NCBI RefSeq assembly: GCF_002160305.1
Contig: NZ_NFKI01000005.1
Coordinates: 35,084 to 99,083 of the forward strand
Direction: 5' to 3'
DNA: 64,000 nucleotides
Source of the DNA: Pseudoflavonifractor sp. An184
GTDB taxonomy: Bacteria > Bacillota > Clostridia > Oscillospirales > Oscillospiraceae
Part shown: one piece after another, positions 48,926 through 57,127 of the stretch
Numbering within the stretch: the first letter of the stretch is position 1
Layout: every line of letters starts with the position of its first letter
The notes under the pieces: model-generated
Databases searched by the model: none
Told to the model about the DNA's origin: nothing
The model's input: only the letters and a program-made list of their open reading frames with translations
Program-made: the position numbers and the translations under genes

Positions 48926-49525
48926 TTAGAGCTCCGCGGCCAATGCTGCGGCCCGCTCCTGTGCCTCCCGCAGAATGGCCTCCGGGTCGTTGCCCTGAAT
49001 GTCCAGCTCCTGGGCGGACAGACACCGGGCGGAGGGGATGCCGAACATGGCGGCCAGCCCCTTGAGATAGTCAAAGCCGTAATTCTGCCCCTCCAGAGGG
49101 CCTCCGGCGGTGGTGATAAAGACCAGCTCCCCGGCACGGCTCATGCCCACCTGCTCCCCCTCCTGGGTGTAGCGGAAGGTGACGCCCAGCATGCTGGCCC
49201 ACTCCAGATAGACCTTCAGGGCCGCTGGGAAGGTCAGGTCCCAGTAGGGGGCCCCGATCACCACCAGGTCGGCCTGGGCCACCTCATGGGCCGGGCCGAA
49301 CATGGGGTCCCGGGGATCTTCGGAGAAGCGCTGGTGCCGCCGGTCGTCCAGCTCTGTGGTGAGTACCGGCAGGGGAGCGGCGGTCAGGTCCCGCTCCCGA
49401 ATTTCCGCCTCCGGCCAGCGGTTTTTGCAGGCATTCAAAAAGGTCTGGCACAGCTTCCAGGTGCGGGAGCGCTCCGGCCCCCGCATGCAGGCGTTGACAA
49501 ATAAAATCTGTTTCACGTTCTCCAT
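48926..49525 (-). CDS. flavodoxin-fold NAD(P)H-dependent FMN oxidoreductase
   Basis: A 199-residue protein of the NAD(P)H quinone reductase / AzoR group. N-terminal VKQILFVNACMRGPERSRTW is the FMN-phosphate loop; ADLVVIGAPYWDLTFPAALK is the second flavin loop; FITTAGGPLEGQ follows. Expected to reduce quinones or azo compounds. The start overlaps the end of the pyruvate-kinase-like gene by 13 bp, so the two are an operon with this one second. Confidence 0.87.
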   Translation of the reverse strand: MENVKQILFVNACMRGPERSRTWKLCQTFLNACKNRWPEAEIRERDLTAAPLPVLTTELDDRRHQRFSEDPRDPMFGPAHEVAQADLVVIGAPYWDLTFPAALKVYLEWASMLGVTFRYTQEGEQVGMSRAGELVFITTAGGPLEGQNYGFDYLKGLAAMFGIPSARCLSAQELDIQGNDPEAILREAQERAAALAAEL

Positions 49526-50580
49526 TGTACGGAATCTCCCAATTTCGATGTTTTGTTGCGGTTTCCACCCCCTTCGGGGCGGAAAAGCGATACGTCCGGG
49601 TTTAAATCCCGCAGGGCGCACCGGGCGGTTTTGGCCAGGTACTCCATGGCCTCCAGGGGGTGGCGGCCCGCGGCGGTCTCGCCGGTGAGCATCAGGGCGC
49701 AGGAGCCGTCCAGCACCGCGTTGTAGATGTCGCTCACCTCCGCCCGGGTGGGCACCGCCCGCTCCTCCATGGACCACAGCAGCTGGGTCACCACAAAGAA
49801 GGGTTTTCCCGCCGCCCGGCATGTTCGGGCGATGCGCTTCTGGGCGGAGGGGAGCTCCCACAGGGGCATACTGTTCCCCAGATCCCCCCGGGCAATGCAG
49901 ATCACGTCCGCCTCCTCCAAAATCTCGTCCAGCTTCTCCATTCCCCGCCGGTTTTCGATCTTGGCCATGATCTTCACCTGGTCCAGCCCCAGCTCCGCCA
50001 GGGCGGAGCGCAGAGTGAGAAGGTCCTCCCGCCCCCGCACGAAGGGCTGGAGGACGTGGGTCACCCCAAACCGGCCGGCCTGGGCCAGGTTGGCCCGGTC
50101 CTCCGCCGTCAGGGTGGGGGAGTCCACCTCCCGGCCCAGCAGGGCCAGGCTCTTGCGGCTCTTGAGCAGTCCGCCCCGCTCCACCCGGCAGGTCAGGCGG
50201 TCGGGGCCGGCCTCCTCCACCGTGAGCAGGAGGGCGCTGTCGTCCAGGGAGATCTGGTCCCCGGGCCGGGCGGCCTCCACCACGCTCCGGGGGACGGGGA
50301 TGCCCCCGGCCCCCAGCAGGGCGGAGCTTCCCTCCCGGAGGGGAACCGGCTCCTCCAGCCGCCCCACCCGCAGCTCCGGGCCCTGGAGGTCCACGATCAG
50401 GCTGGCCTCCACCCCCGCCTGACGGGCGGCGGGCCAGAACTCATCCTCCAGCAGGGAGGCGCACTCCGGGAGGGTGGTGTGGGACAGGTTCAGCCGGGCA
50501 CCGGTCATCCCCGCCTGAAACATGGCCGTCAAAATCTCCCGCCGGGCGCAGGAGGCGCCCAGCGTTCCGTATAAATCCAC
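49513..50580 (-). CDS. pyruvate kinase-like protein lacking the C-terminal domain
   Basis: A 355-residue protein. TLGASCARREILTAMFQAGM and ARLNLSHTT match the start of pyruvate kinase; a B-domain-like barrel insertion lies at ~75-160; KIMAKIENRRGMEKLDEIL with the following ARGDLGNSM is the catalytic Lys/Glu/Asp strand set; LTGETAAGRHPLEAM ends the barrel. The regulatory C-terminal domain of ~120 residues is missing. Start is GTG at 50580 behind AAAGGTGGA. It could be a divergent pyruvate kinase or have another activity on phosphoenolpyruvate. Confidence 0.8.
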   Translation of the reverse strand: MDLYGTLGASCARREILTAMFQAGMTGARLNLSHTTLPECASLLEDEFWPAARQAGVEASLIVDLQGPELRVGRLEEPVPLREGSSALLGAGGIPVPRSVVEAARPGDQISLDDSALLLTVEEAGPDRLTCRVERGGLLKSRKSLALLGREVDSPTLTAEDRANLAQAGRFGVTHVLQPFVRGREDLLTLRSALAELGLDQVKIMAKIENRRGMEKLDEILEEADVICIARGDLGNSMPLWELPSAQKRIARTCRAAGKPFFVVTQLLWSMEERAVPTRAEVSDIYNAVLDGSCALMLTGETAAGRHPLEAMEYLAKTARCALRDLNPDVSLFRPEGGGNRNKTSKLGDSVQWRT

Positions 50581-50718
50581 AGGTGATCCACCTTTCTTAT
50601 TGAAGCCTTCGCCCCCTATTATGGCCCGGCCGCCCGCGTCCGTCAATGGGGAGGCGGGAATCTTTTGCGGGGCTTTCCCCCGCGGGGCCGGTTCAGGCGG
50701 AATTGTCCCCACTTTTCA

Positions 50719-50747
50719 TTGACGGTCCCCGGCGGGAATGATATACT
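50719..50747 (+). promoter_or_regulatory. sigma-A promoter of the RlmI-like methyltransferase
   Basis: TTGACG (50719-50724), 17-bp spacer, TATACT (50742-50747), 37 bp before the start codon. Confidence 0.7.
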
Positions 50748-50783
50748 GTATTAGTTTTAATTTGTATGAGAGGTGGCTCCCAT

Positions 50784-51647
50784 ATGTGGCGTTCCGACCG
50801 CTGGAAGGACTATGAATTGATCGACTGCTCCCGGGGGGAGAAGCTGGAGCGGTGGGGGGACCAGCTGCTGGTCCGCCCCGACCCCCAGGCCATTTGGAAT
50901 ACCCCCCGCACCCACCGGGGCTGGAAGCACAACGCGGGGCGGTACGCCCGCTCCTCCAGCGGCGGGGGACAGTGGCAGAATAAATCCATGCCCGAGCGCT
51001 GGACCGTCTCCTACGGCAGCCTCACCTTCAACATCAAGCCCATGAACTTCAAGCACACCGGCCTGTTCCCCGAGCAGGCGGCCAACTGGGACTGGGCCCA
51101 GGAGCAGATCCGCTCCGCCGGCCGCCCCATCAACGTACTCAACCTGTTCGCCTACACCGGGGGGGCCACGGTGGCCTGCGCCGCCGCCGGGGCCAGCGTG
51201 TGCCATGTGGATGCCGCCCGGGGCATGGTGTCCTGGGCCAGGGAGAACGCCAGGTCCTCCCACCTGGAGGACGCCCCCATCCGCTGGATCGTGGACGACT
51301 GCGCCAAGTTCGTGGAGCGGGAGATCCGCCGGGGCCGCAAGTACGACGCCATCATCATGGACCCGCCCAGCTACGGCCGGGGGCCCTCCGGGGAGGTGTG
51401 GCGGCTGGAGGAGAACCTGTACCCCTTTGTGGAGCTGGTCTCCGGGGTGCTGTCCGAAGAGCCCCTGTTCATCATCCTGAACTCCTACACCACCGGCCTG
51501 GCCCCCTCGGTGCTCACCTACATCCTGGAGACCCTGATCTCCAAGAAATTCGGCGGGCACACCGTCTCCGACGAGCTGGGCCTGCCCGTCACCGAGAGCG
51601 GCCTGGTCCTCCCCTGCGGGGCCACCGGCCGCTGGACATGCCGGTAG
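50784..51647 (+). CDS. class I SAM-dependent methyltransferase, RlmI/RlmK-like
   Basis: A 287-residue enzyme. FKHTGLFPEQAANWDW, then SAM motif VLNLFAYTGGATVACAAAGA, VDAARGMVSWARENA and catalytic MDPPSYGRGP. These match the catalytic half of RlmI-type 23S rRNA m5C methyltransferases, but the N-terminal PUA domain is absent. Substrate is therefore likely rRNA, not proven. The ATG at 50784 follows GAGAGGTGG. Its stop codon lies inside the left arm of a 22-bp inverted repeat. Confidence 0.85.
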   Translation: MWRSDRWKDYELIDCSRGEKLERWGDQLLVRPDPQAIWNTPRTHRGWKHNAGRYARSSSGGGQWQNKSMPERWTVSYGSLTFNIKPMNFKHTGLFPEQAANWDWAQEQIRSAGRPINVLNLFAYTGGATVACAAAGASVCHVDAARGMVSWARENARSSHLEDAPIRWIVDDCAKFVEREIRRGRKYDAIIMDPPSYGRGPSGEVWRLEENLYPFVELVSGVLSEEPLFIILNSYTTGLAPSVLTYILETLISKKFGGHTVSDELGLPVTESGLVLPCGATGRWTCR

Positions 51648-51713
51648 GGGCGGCCTTTGGCCGCCCGCCCGATCACCATACTGTTACCACTGGCGGCCAA
51701 AGGCCGCCCCTAC
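51644..51713. repeat. 22-bp perfect inverted repeat between methyltransferase and ecfA1
   Basis: Left arm 51644-51665 (GTAGGGGCGG...) and right arm 51692-51713 are exact reverse complements. Each arm contains its own palindrome, GGCCTTTGGCC or GGCCAAAGGCC. No T-tract follows. It belongs to the CCGCCCCTAC family of dispersed repeats seen at 38.2-38.8 and 56.5-56.7 kb. Confidence 0.75.
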
Positions 51714-51729
51714 ACAATGAGGGACTTTG

Positions 51730-52593
51730 ATGGAAAAATCGATTATCAACGTGGAGGACGTGCGCTTCTCCTATATCACCGCCGAGGGGGTGGCCCCCAT
51801 CGTGCTGGACGGCGTGACCCTGGACATTGAGGAGGGCTCCTTCGTGGCTGTTCTGGGCCACAACGGCAGCGGCAAGTCCACCCTGGCCAAGCACATGAAC
51901 GCCATCCTGCTCCCCACCGGGGGCAAGGTGTATGTGGACGGCATGGACACCGCCGACGAGGACAAGCTGCTGGACATCCGCCGCACGGTGGGCATGGTGT
52001 TCCAGAACCCGGACAACCAGATCGTGGCCAACGTGGTGGAGGAGGACGTGGCCTTCGCCCCGGAGAACCTGGGGGTGCCCCCGGAGGAGATCCGCCGGCG
52101 GGTGGACGACGCCCTGAAGGCGGTGGGCATGTACCAGTACCGGGAGCACGCCCCCCACCTCCTCTCCGGCGGCCAGAAGCAGCGCATCGCCATCGCCGGG
52201 GTCATCGCCATGGAGCCCCGGTGCATCGTCCTGGACGAGCCCACCGCCATGCTGGATCCCATCGGCCGGGCCGACGTGCTGCGCACCATCAAGACCCTGA
52301 ACCGGGAGCGGGGGGTCACCGTGGTCCTCATCACCCACCACATGGATGAGGCCGCCCAGGCCGACCGCCTGGTGGTCATGGCCAAGGGCAGGGTGGTGGC
52401 CGACGGCGCCCCCAAGGAGGTGTTCCAGGACGTGGAGGGCCTCAAGTCCGTGGGCCTCACCGTCCCCGACACCACCGAGCTCCTCTGGGAGCTGCGCCGG
52501 GAGGGGTTGGACGTGCCCCTGGACGCCCTCAGCGACGAGGAGTGCGCCCAGGCGCTGAAGGAACTTTTATGCAGAGTAAAGAGTAAAGAGTAA
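51730..52593 (+). CDS. ecfA1: ECF transporter ATPase EcfA1
   Basis: A 287-residue ABC ATPase of the energy-coupling factor module for vitamins or metals. Walker A GHNGSGKS at ~38-45, Q-loop [10 protein letters not shown], signature LLSGGQKQR, Walker [14 protein letters not shown] and H-loop THHMDEA. Start chosen at the ATG at 51730. Its last six codons (RVKSKE) come from the repeat at 52573-52695. EcfA2 and EcfT follow; no substrate-binding S component is adjacent, so the module is probably shared among several S proteins (group II). Confidence 0.93.
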   Translation: MEKSIINVEDVRFSYITAEGVAPIVLDGVTLDIEEGSFVAVLGHNGSGKSTLAKHMNAILLPTGGKVYVDGMDTADEDKLLDIRRTVGMVFQNPDNQIVANVVEEDVAFAPENLGVPPEEIRRRVDDALKAVGMYQYREHAPHLLSGGQKQRIAIAGVIAMEPRCIVLDEPTAMLDPIGRADVLRTIKTLNRERGVTVVLITHHMDEAAQADRLVVMAKGRVVADGAPKEVFQDVEGLKSVGLTVPDTTELLWELRREGLDVPLDALSDEECAQALKELLCRVKSKE

Positions 52594-52695
52594 AGAGTGG
52601 AGATATTGTGTCCGGCGAAGCCGGACCATTTCAAATCATTCGCCTGCGGCGAATACCATATCTTCACTCTCCACTCTTAGCTCTTCACTCTCCAA
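52573..52695. repeat. GAGTAAA tandem/inverted repeat between ecfA1 and ecfA2
   Basis: Three AGAGTAA-type repeats (52574-52606) face a complementary TCTTCACTCTCCACTC block (52659-52694), making a long imperfect hairpin with CCGGCGAAGCCGG and CGCCTGCGGCG hairpins in its loop. Related GAGTGAAGAG repeats are common in Clostridial genomes. Confidence 0.6.
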
Positions 52696-52752
52696 CGGGC
52701 GTGACCCCAAAAGGGCATGCACCACTTTAAAACAAAGGACGGAACACAACGG

Positions 52753-53619
52753 ATGGAAGCAATACTGGAGACAAAAAAACTCTCCCATATTTACAGCGCC
52801 GGGACCCCCTTTGAGCGGGCCGCCCTGGCGGACGTGGACTTTGCCGCCTACCCCGGGGAGTACCTGGGCATCATCGGCCACACCGGCTCGGGCAAGTCCA
52901 CCCTGATCCAGCACCTGAACGGCCTGCTCAAGCCCACCTCGGGCCAGGTCCTGTTCCAGGGGACGGATATCTGGACCGACCTGAAGACCACCCGCCGCAC
53001 CCGGTTTCAGGTGGGGCTGGTGTTCCAGTACCCGGAATACCAGCTCTTTGAGGAGACGGTATACAAGGACATCTCCTTCGGCCCCAGGAACATGGGCCTG
53101 GACGAGAAGGAGGTGGACCGGCGGGTGCGCTCGGCGGCCTACTTTGTGGGCCTGCGGGACGACCAGCTCGGCCAGTCCCCCTTCGAGCTCTCCGGCGGCC
53201 AGAAGCGCCGGGTGGCCATCGCCGGGGTCATCGCCATGGAGCCCAAGGTGCTCATCCTGGACGAGCCCACCGCCGGACTGGACCCGGTGGGCACCGAGTC
53301 CATCCTGAGCAACATCCGGGCCTATCACAAGGCCCAGAACGCCACCATCATCATGGTCTCCCACTCCATGGAGGAGATGGCCCGGACGGTGGACCGGCTG
53401 GTTGTGGTCAACGACGGAACAATCGCCCTGGAGGGGGCGCCCAGCCAGGTGTTCCAGCACGGACAGGAGCTGGAGGACATGGGCCTGGGGATTCCCCAGA
53501 TGACCCGGGTGTTCAACCGCCTGAAGGCCATGGGCGTGGACGTGGGCTCCTCTGTGTACACCGTGGAGCAGGCCAAGCGGGCCATTCTGGACGCAGTGGC
53601 CAAGAAGGGGGTGGGCTGA
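52753..53619 (+). CDS. ecfA2: ECF transporter ATPase EcfA2
   Basis: A 288-residue ABC ATPase paired with EcfA1. Walker A GHTGSGKS, Q-loop FQYPEYQLFEETV, signature ELSGGQKRR, Walker B VLILDEPTAGLDP, H-loop VSHSMEEMA. The ATG at 52753 is preceded by AAGGACGG; an ATG-free extension to 52717 is unsupported. Its stop is 1 bp from the EcfT start, so translation is coupled. Confidence 0.93.
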   Translation: MEAILETKKLSHIYSAGTPFERAALADVDFAAYPGEYLGIIGHTGSGKSTLIQHLNGLLKPTSGQVLFQGTDIWTDLKTTRRTRFQVGLVFQYPEYQLFEETVYKDISFGPRNMGLDEKEVDRRVRSAAYFVGLRDDQLGQSPFELSGGQKRRVAIAGVIAMEPKVLILDEPTAGLDPVGTESILSNIRAYHKAQNATIIMVSHSMEEMARTVDRLVVVNDGTIALEGAPSQVFQHGQELEDMGLGIPQMTRVFNRLKAMGVDVGSSVYTVEQAKRAILDAVAKKGVG

Positions 53620-53620
53620 G

Positions 53621-54430
53621 ATGGCACTGAAAGACATTACTCTGGGCCAGTATTTCCCCGGCCACTCCCTGGTCCACCGGCTGGACCCCCGCACCAAGAT
53701 CCTGGCGGTGGTGATCTATATTGTGGCCCTGTTTCTGGCCAAGTCCTTTGTCACCTACGCCATCATGTTCGCCCTGCTGGCCCTGTCCGTGAAGGTCTCC
53801 ACCGTGCCGGTGAAGTCTCTGGTCCGGGGCATGAAGCCGGTGGTGTTCATCCTGATCTTCACCGCCGTTTTGAACCTGTTCTACACCCCGGGGGAGCACG
53901 TGCTGTTCCAGGTGTGGATTCTCACCGTCACCCTGGAGGGGGTGCAGAACGCCTTCTTCATGGTCATCCGCATCCTGATGCTCATTGCGGGCACCTTCCT
54001 GCTCACCTACACCACCTCCCCCATCCTGCTCACCGACGGGCTGGAGTCCCTGCTGGGTCCCCTGAAGAAGATCAAGGTGCCGGTGCACGAGCTGGCCATG
54101 ATGATGTCCATTGCCCTGCGGTTCATCCCCACCCTTATCGAGGAGACGGACAAGATCATGTCCGCCCAGCGGGCCCGGGGGGCCGACTTTGAGAGCGGCA
54201 ACCTGGTCCAGCGGGCCAAGGCCCTGATCCCCCTGCTGGTGCCCCTGTTCATCTCCGCCTTCCGCCGGGCGGAGGAGCTGGCGGTGGCCATGGAGTGCCG
54301 CTGCTACCACGGCGGCGAGGGGCGCACCCGCCTGCGCCAGCTGAAATACGCGGGGAAGGACTGGGCGGTGCTGGTGTTCTTCCTGGTGATCGCGGTCCTG
54401 GTGGGCGTCCTGGGACATTTCGGGCTGTAA
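53621..54430 (+). CDS. ecfT: ECF transporter transmembrane protein EcfT
   Basis: A 269-residue membrane component with about five helices. LGQYFPGHSLVHRLDPRTKI is the EcfT N-terminus. The two coupling motifs contacting the ATPases are seen as AQRARGADF (~182-190) and AMECRCYHGG (~224-233), near to the canonical A-R-G pattern. It transmits ATP hydrolysis to a separate substrate-specific S protein not found in this window. Confidence 0.92.
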   Translation: MALKDITLGQYFPGHSLVHRLDPRTKILAVVIYIVALFLAKSFVTYAIMFALLALSVKVSTVPVKSLVRGMKPVVFILIFTAVLNLFYTPGEHVLFQVWILTVTLEGVQNAFFMVIRILMLIAGTFLLTYTTSPILLTDGLESLLGPLKKIKVPVHELAMMMSIALRFIPTLIEETDKIMSAQRARGADFESGNLVQRAKALIPLLVPLFISAFRRAEELAVAMECRCYHGGEGRTRLRQLKYAGKDWAVLVFFLVIAVLVGVLGHFGL

Positions 54431-54441
54431 GCCCGCCCGGG

Positions 54442-54624
54442 TCAGATTTTCTCCAGGCAGGCGTCCGTCAGCTGCATCCCCAGCCGCAGGCCCTGGTAGA
54501 AGGACCAGAGCCCGTGCCCCTGGATGGGGCTGGACTGAAGGTGGTCCGGCCAGAGCCGCGGGTCCGGCTGGGTGACGAAGTAGCGGTAGAGCTCGTCCAC
54601 AATGTTGGGGATCTCGTTTTCCAT
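54442..54624 (-). CDS. small conserved protein, DUF6809-like
   Basis: A 60-residue protein: MENEIPNIVDELYRYFVTQP, then WPDHLQSSP and FYQGLRLGMQLTDACLEKI. The ending matches the FxxGFxLGxxLxxE pattern of small Clostridial DUF6809 proteins. A strong GGAGG lies 8 bp before the ATG at 54624. Convergent with ecfT. Function unknown; proteins of this type occur near phage-like regulators, as here next to XRE genes. Confidence 0.65.
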   Translation of the reverse strand: MENEIPNIVDELYRYFVTQPDPRLWPDHLQSSPIQGHGLWSFYQGLRLGMQLTDACLEKI

Positions 54625-54704
54625 GGAAATTCCTCCTTTGTTTGGATCGAAAGAGCTGTGCGTATTTTAAGAAAAGCACCGGATTTAGGAGAGGAGCGGG
54701 GGCC

Positions 54705-54932
54705 GTGTTTTCAGAGCGGATTCGGATTCTGCGGAAAGAGGCCAAACTGACCCAGGCGCAGGCCGCGCGGAACGTGGGACTGTCTCCCCGCGGGTATCAA
54801 GATCTGGAATTGGGCGCGACTCCAAGGGGTGACACGCTGCTGTCGATTGCCGATTTTTATGGAGTGTCCATTGACTGGCTGATGGGCCGCACCGATAGGA
54901 GAGCGGTCAATGGGGGGAAGCGGGAAGCATGA
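54705..54932 (+). CDS. XRE-family HTH protein (first of three)
   Basis: A 75-residue protein that is almost only an HTH_XRE domain: FSERIRILRKEAKLTQAQAA, then NVGLSPRGYQDLELG, and DFYGVSIDWLMGRTDRRAV. Start is GTG at 54705 with GAGGAG upstream. It overlaps the next HTH gene by 4 bp. The GVSxDWLMGRTD ending is shared by all three tandem genes. Confidence 0.8.
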   Translation: MFSERIRILRKEAKLTQAQAARNVGLSPRGYQDLELGATPRGDTLLSIADFYGVSIDWLMGRTDRRAVNGGKREA

Positions 54933-55153
54933 TATTCAATGACCGGCTGAAACTGCTGAGGATCGAGCGCTCCTATACTCAGGAGGCGGCGGCAAAGGCC
55001 ATTGGTATTCCGCCCAGAAGCTATCAGAGATTGGAGCTGGACGGGAACAAGACGCATTACGACACGCTGATGAAGATTGCGGATTGCTATGGAGTTTCTG
55101 TGGATTGGCTGATGGGCCGCACCGACGTGCGGAGTATCTGCGGAAAAGAGTAA
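54929..55153 (+). CDS. XRE-family HTH protein (second of three)
   Basis: A 74-residue HTH_XRE protein: MIFNDRLKLLRIERSYTQEA, IPPRSYQRLELDGNK, CYGVSVDWLMGRTDVRSI. ATG overlaps the stop of the preceding gene (ATGA). The start MIFN(D/E)RLK is shared with the HTH part of the ybeY fusion 64 bp downstream, so the genes arose by tandem duplication. Those 64 bp hold an ATTATACACGATAAAAATA stretch that may be a promoter or operator. Confidence 0.82.
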   Translation: MIFNDRLKLLRIERSYTQEAAAKAIGIPPRSYQRLELDGNKTHYDTLMKIADCYGVSVDWLMGRTDVRSICGKE

Positions 55154-55216
55154 AACGATATTTTTATCGCCCTCATTATACACGATAAAAATATACGTGT
55201 CAATGGGAGAAGAACC

Positions 55217-55951
55217 ATGATATTCAATGAGAGACTGAAAGAACTGCGGACAGAGAAGGGGCTTACCCAGGTGCAGGCGGCGGAGGCGATTTCCATTGCC
55301 TACCGCAACTATCAGCGGCTGGAGGCCGACGGAAATCTGCCGAACTTCTCGAATTTTGTGGCGATTGCCGACCTGTTTGAGGTTTCGCTGGATTATCTGG
55401 CCGGCCGCACCGACGTGCGGGAGGTCAACGGCGGCGCCCTCCCCGCGCCGGAGCACCAGATCATGCTGGAGGCCGAGGTGGAGGTCCCGGAGGGGACGGA
55501 GGACCTGCTCCGCCGGGTGATCTCCGCCGCCCTGGCGGCGGAGGGGGTGGACCTGCCCTGTGAGATCAACGTACTGCTCACCGACGACGAGGGCATCCAC
55601 CAGGTGAACCGGGAGATGCGGCAGGTGGACCGCCCCACCGACGTGCTGTCCTTCCCCATGTTTGACCTCAAGCCGGGGGAGAAGCCGGAGGCGGGGGACG
55701 AGGACCCGGAGAGCGGCCTGGTCCCCCTGGGGGACATGTGCATCTCCCTGGAGCGGGCGGCGGCCCAGGCCGGGGAGTTCGGCCACAGCGTGGAGCGGGA
55801 GCTGAGCTATCTCACCGTCCACTCGGTGCTCCACCTGCTGGGCTATGACCACATGGACGAGGGGCCCATGAAGCGGCAGATGCGCGTGCATGAGGAGTTT
55901 ATTCTGGACAAGCTGGGCATTACCCGGGAAATGGAGGAGGAAACGCCATGA
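55217..55951 (+). CDS. ybeY: XRE HTH domain fused to endoribonuclease YbeY
   Basis: A 244-residue fusion. Residues 1-70 are an HTH_XRE (MIFNERLKELRTEKGLTQVQ, DLFEVSLDYLAGRTDVREV) like the two genes before it. From ~81 (HQIMLEAEVEVPEGTEDLL) to the end it is YbeY, the rRNA-maturation and quality-control endonuclease, with NREMRQVDRPTDVLSFP and the zinc motif HSVLHLLGYDH. Full-length YbeY is ~150-165 residues, so the enzyme part is complete. An internal ATG at 55463 with GGAG 9 bp upstream could give a free YbeY as well. The ATG of the next gene overlaps its stop. Confidence 0.88.
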   Translation: MIFNERLKELRTEKGLTQVQAAEAISIAYRNYQRLEADGNLPNFSNFVAIADLFEVSLDYLAGRTDVREVNGGALPAPEHQIMLEAEVEVPEGTEDLLRRVISAALAAEGVDLPCEINVLLTDDEGIHQVNREMRQVDRPTDVLSFPMFDLKPGEKPEAGDEDPESGLVPLGDMCISLERAAAQAGEFGHSVERELSYLTVHSVLHLLGYDHMDEGPMKRQMRVHEEFILDKLGITREMEEETP

Positions 55952-56109
55952 GCACACCCCCCTATCTGCGTCTGGCCCCTCTGGAGGAGGAAGAAAAACC
56001 GGTGGAGGCGGAGCTGGAGATCAGCCCCAGGGATCTGGCCGTGATGGCCGCCTCGGTGTGCGCCGCGCTGGCCGCCTTCTGGTGGCTGTGGAAGAAGCTG
56101 GTGAAGTAA
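55948..56109 (+). CDS. small membrane-anchored protein downstream of ybeY
   Basis: A 53-residue protein (MSTPPYLRLAPLEEEEKPVE) with an acidic N-terminal half, one membrane helix at ~32-49 (AVMAASVCAALAAFWWLWKK) and a short basic end. The start overlaps the ybeY stop (ATGA), with GGAGGAGG upstream, so it is coupled to ybeY. In other Clostridia a diacylglycerol kinase often sits between ybeY and era; this is not that protein. Function unknown. Confidence 0.65.
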   Translation: MSTPPYLRLAPLEEEEKPVEAELEISPRDLAVMAASVCAALAAFWWLWKKLVK

Positions 56110-56111
56110 GC

Positions 56112-56963
56112 GGGGAGTTTCGCCGCCCCGGCGGCGAGTTTCTTTCTGGATGCCCAGAAAGAAACCAAAGAAGCACCAGGGCGCGGCTCAGGATGAGCGC
56201 TTCGCGCTCATATTCGCCGCCCCTGGACCCCATTTTGCGGGGGCCTCAATTAAGCGGCCTTGGCAGTCGTCGCAAAGGCGCAGGCGGTTCAGCTGACCAG
56301 TTTCCGTTCTATTACCGCTGCCGCTGAGGGTTTGGTAACCTTTCAGTTCTGTTCCTCCTGGCAGAAAGCGCGCCTTTTGGCGTGTTTGGGCTCAAGTGCG
56401 GCTCAGTGGAACGGTGGATACGAGAACTGCTGCGTTTTTGCAGGGCCCAATGTCCTCATCGGGTCGATCCCGGGCGGCCCGGTGTGCCGCCCCTACGGAA
56501 TGGTCTGGGGCGGCGCGTCCGGGAGGCCGCGCCCTACATGGGATGGAATCTCGGGGACAGGTGGGGCTGGGACCCGCCCCTACAACGAATAACGGAGCGG
56601 ATGCGTTCTTTTCGTAGGGGCCGGTCCCAGACTGGCCCGCGGGAGGGGCAAGCCCCTCCCCTACGGGTTTTAAGGAGAACTTCCGAGTTTGGATAGGGGA
56701 GGCCCTTGGGCCTCCCGCCGTCAACGGACCCGGTACCGTCTGCTCGGCAAACCCAGGCGCAGGAATGGAGCCGCGGAACCTGAAATTTTTGCTTACTAAG
56801 GCCCCAGTGGGTCGGCGGGAATTCAGACCAGCCGCTCAGATTTTGCGCGCCGGAAATGCTGTAAAATCCAGCAGGTACGCGTCCCCCGTAATGGGGGACC
56901 GGGGGTATGCCGTCATGGCGAACGAAGTTCGCCCCTGCCGCGTCCCCCGGCGGCGAAATCCCC
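56112..56963. repeat. ORF-free terminal-inverted-repeat element, copy B, with nested repeats
   Basis: Starts GGGGAGTTTCGCCGCC (56112-56127) and ends GGCGGCGAAATCCCC (56949-56963), the same termini as copy A at 44.8-45.45 kb. Both copies continue with GGCGGCGAGT..CTTTCTGGA..CCCAGAAAG at the left. The right inner module is at 56731-56905. A block of CCGCCCCTAC-type repeats fills ~56455-56725, probably a later insertion. No supported gene in 1 kb. From 56964 to 57127 there is a CCTCATCCGGCCCTTCGGGCC hairpin module and nothing else recognised. Confidence 0.7.
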
Positions 56964-57127
56964 CCCGACGAGCGAAGGAACTCCATCATCGCCCCCTCAT
57001 CCGGCCCTTCGGGCCACCTTCCCCCCAGGGGGAAGGCTAGAGAAGAATAGATGGCGAAATTCCCCCAGCAAATTAAGTAAGAATGGGAAAACTGCTCGCC
57101 CCCAAACAAGAAAGTGAGGATCATCTG

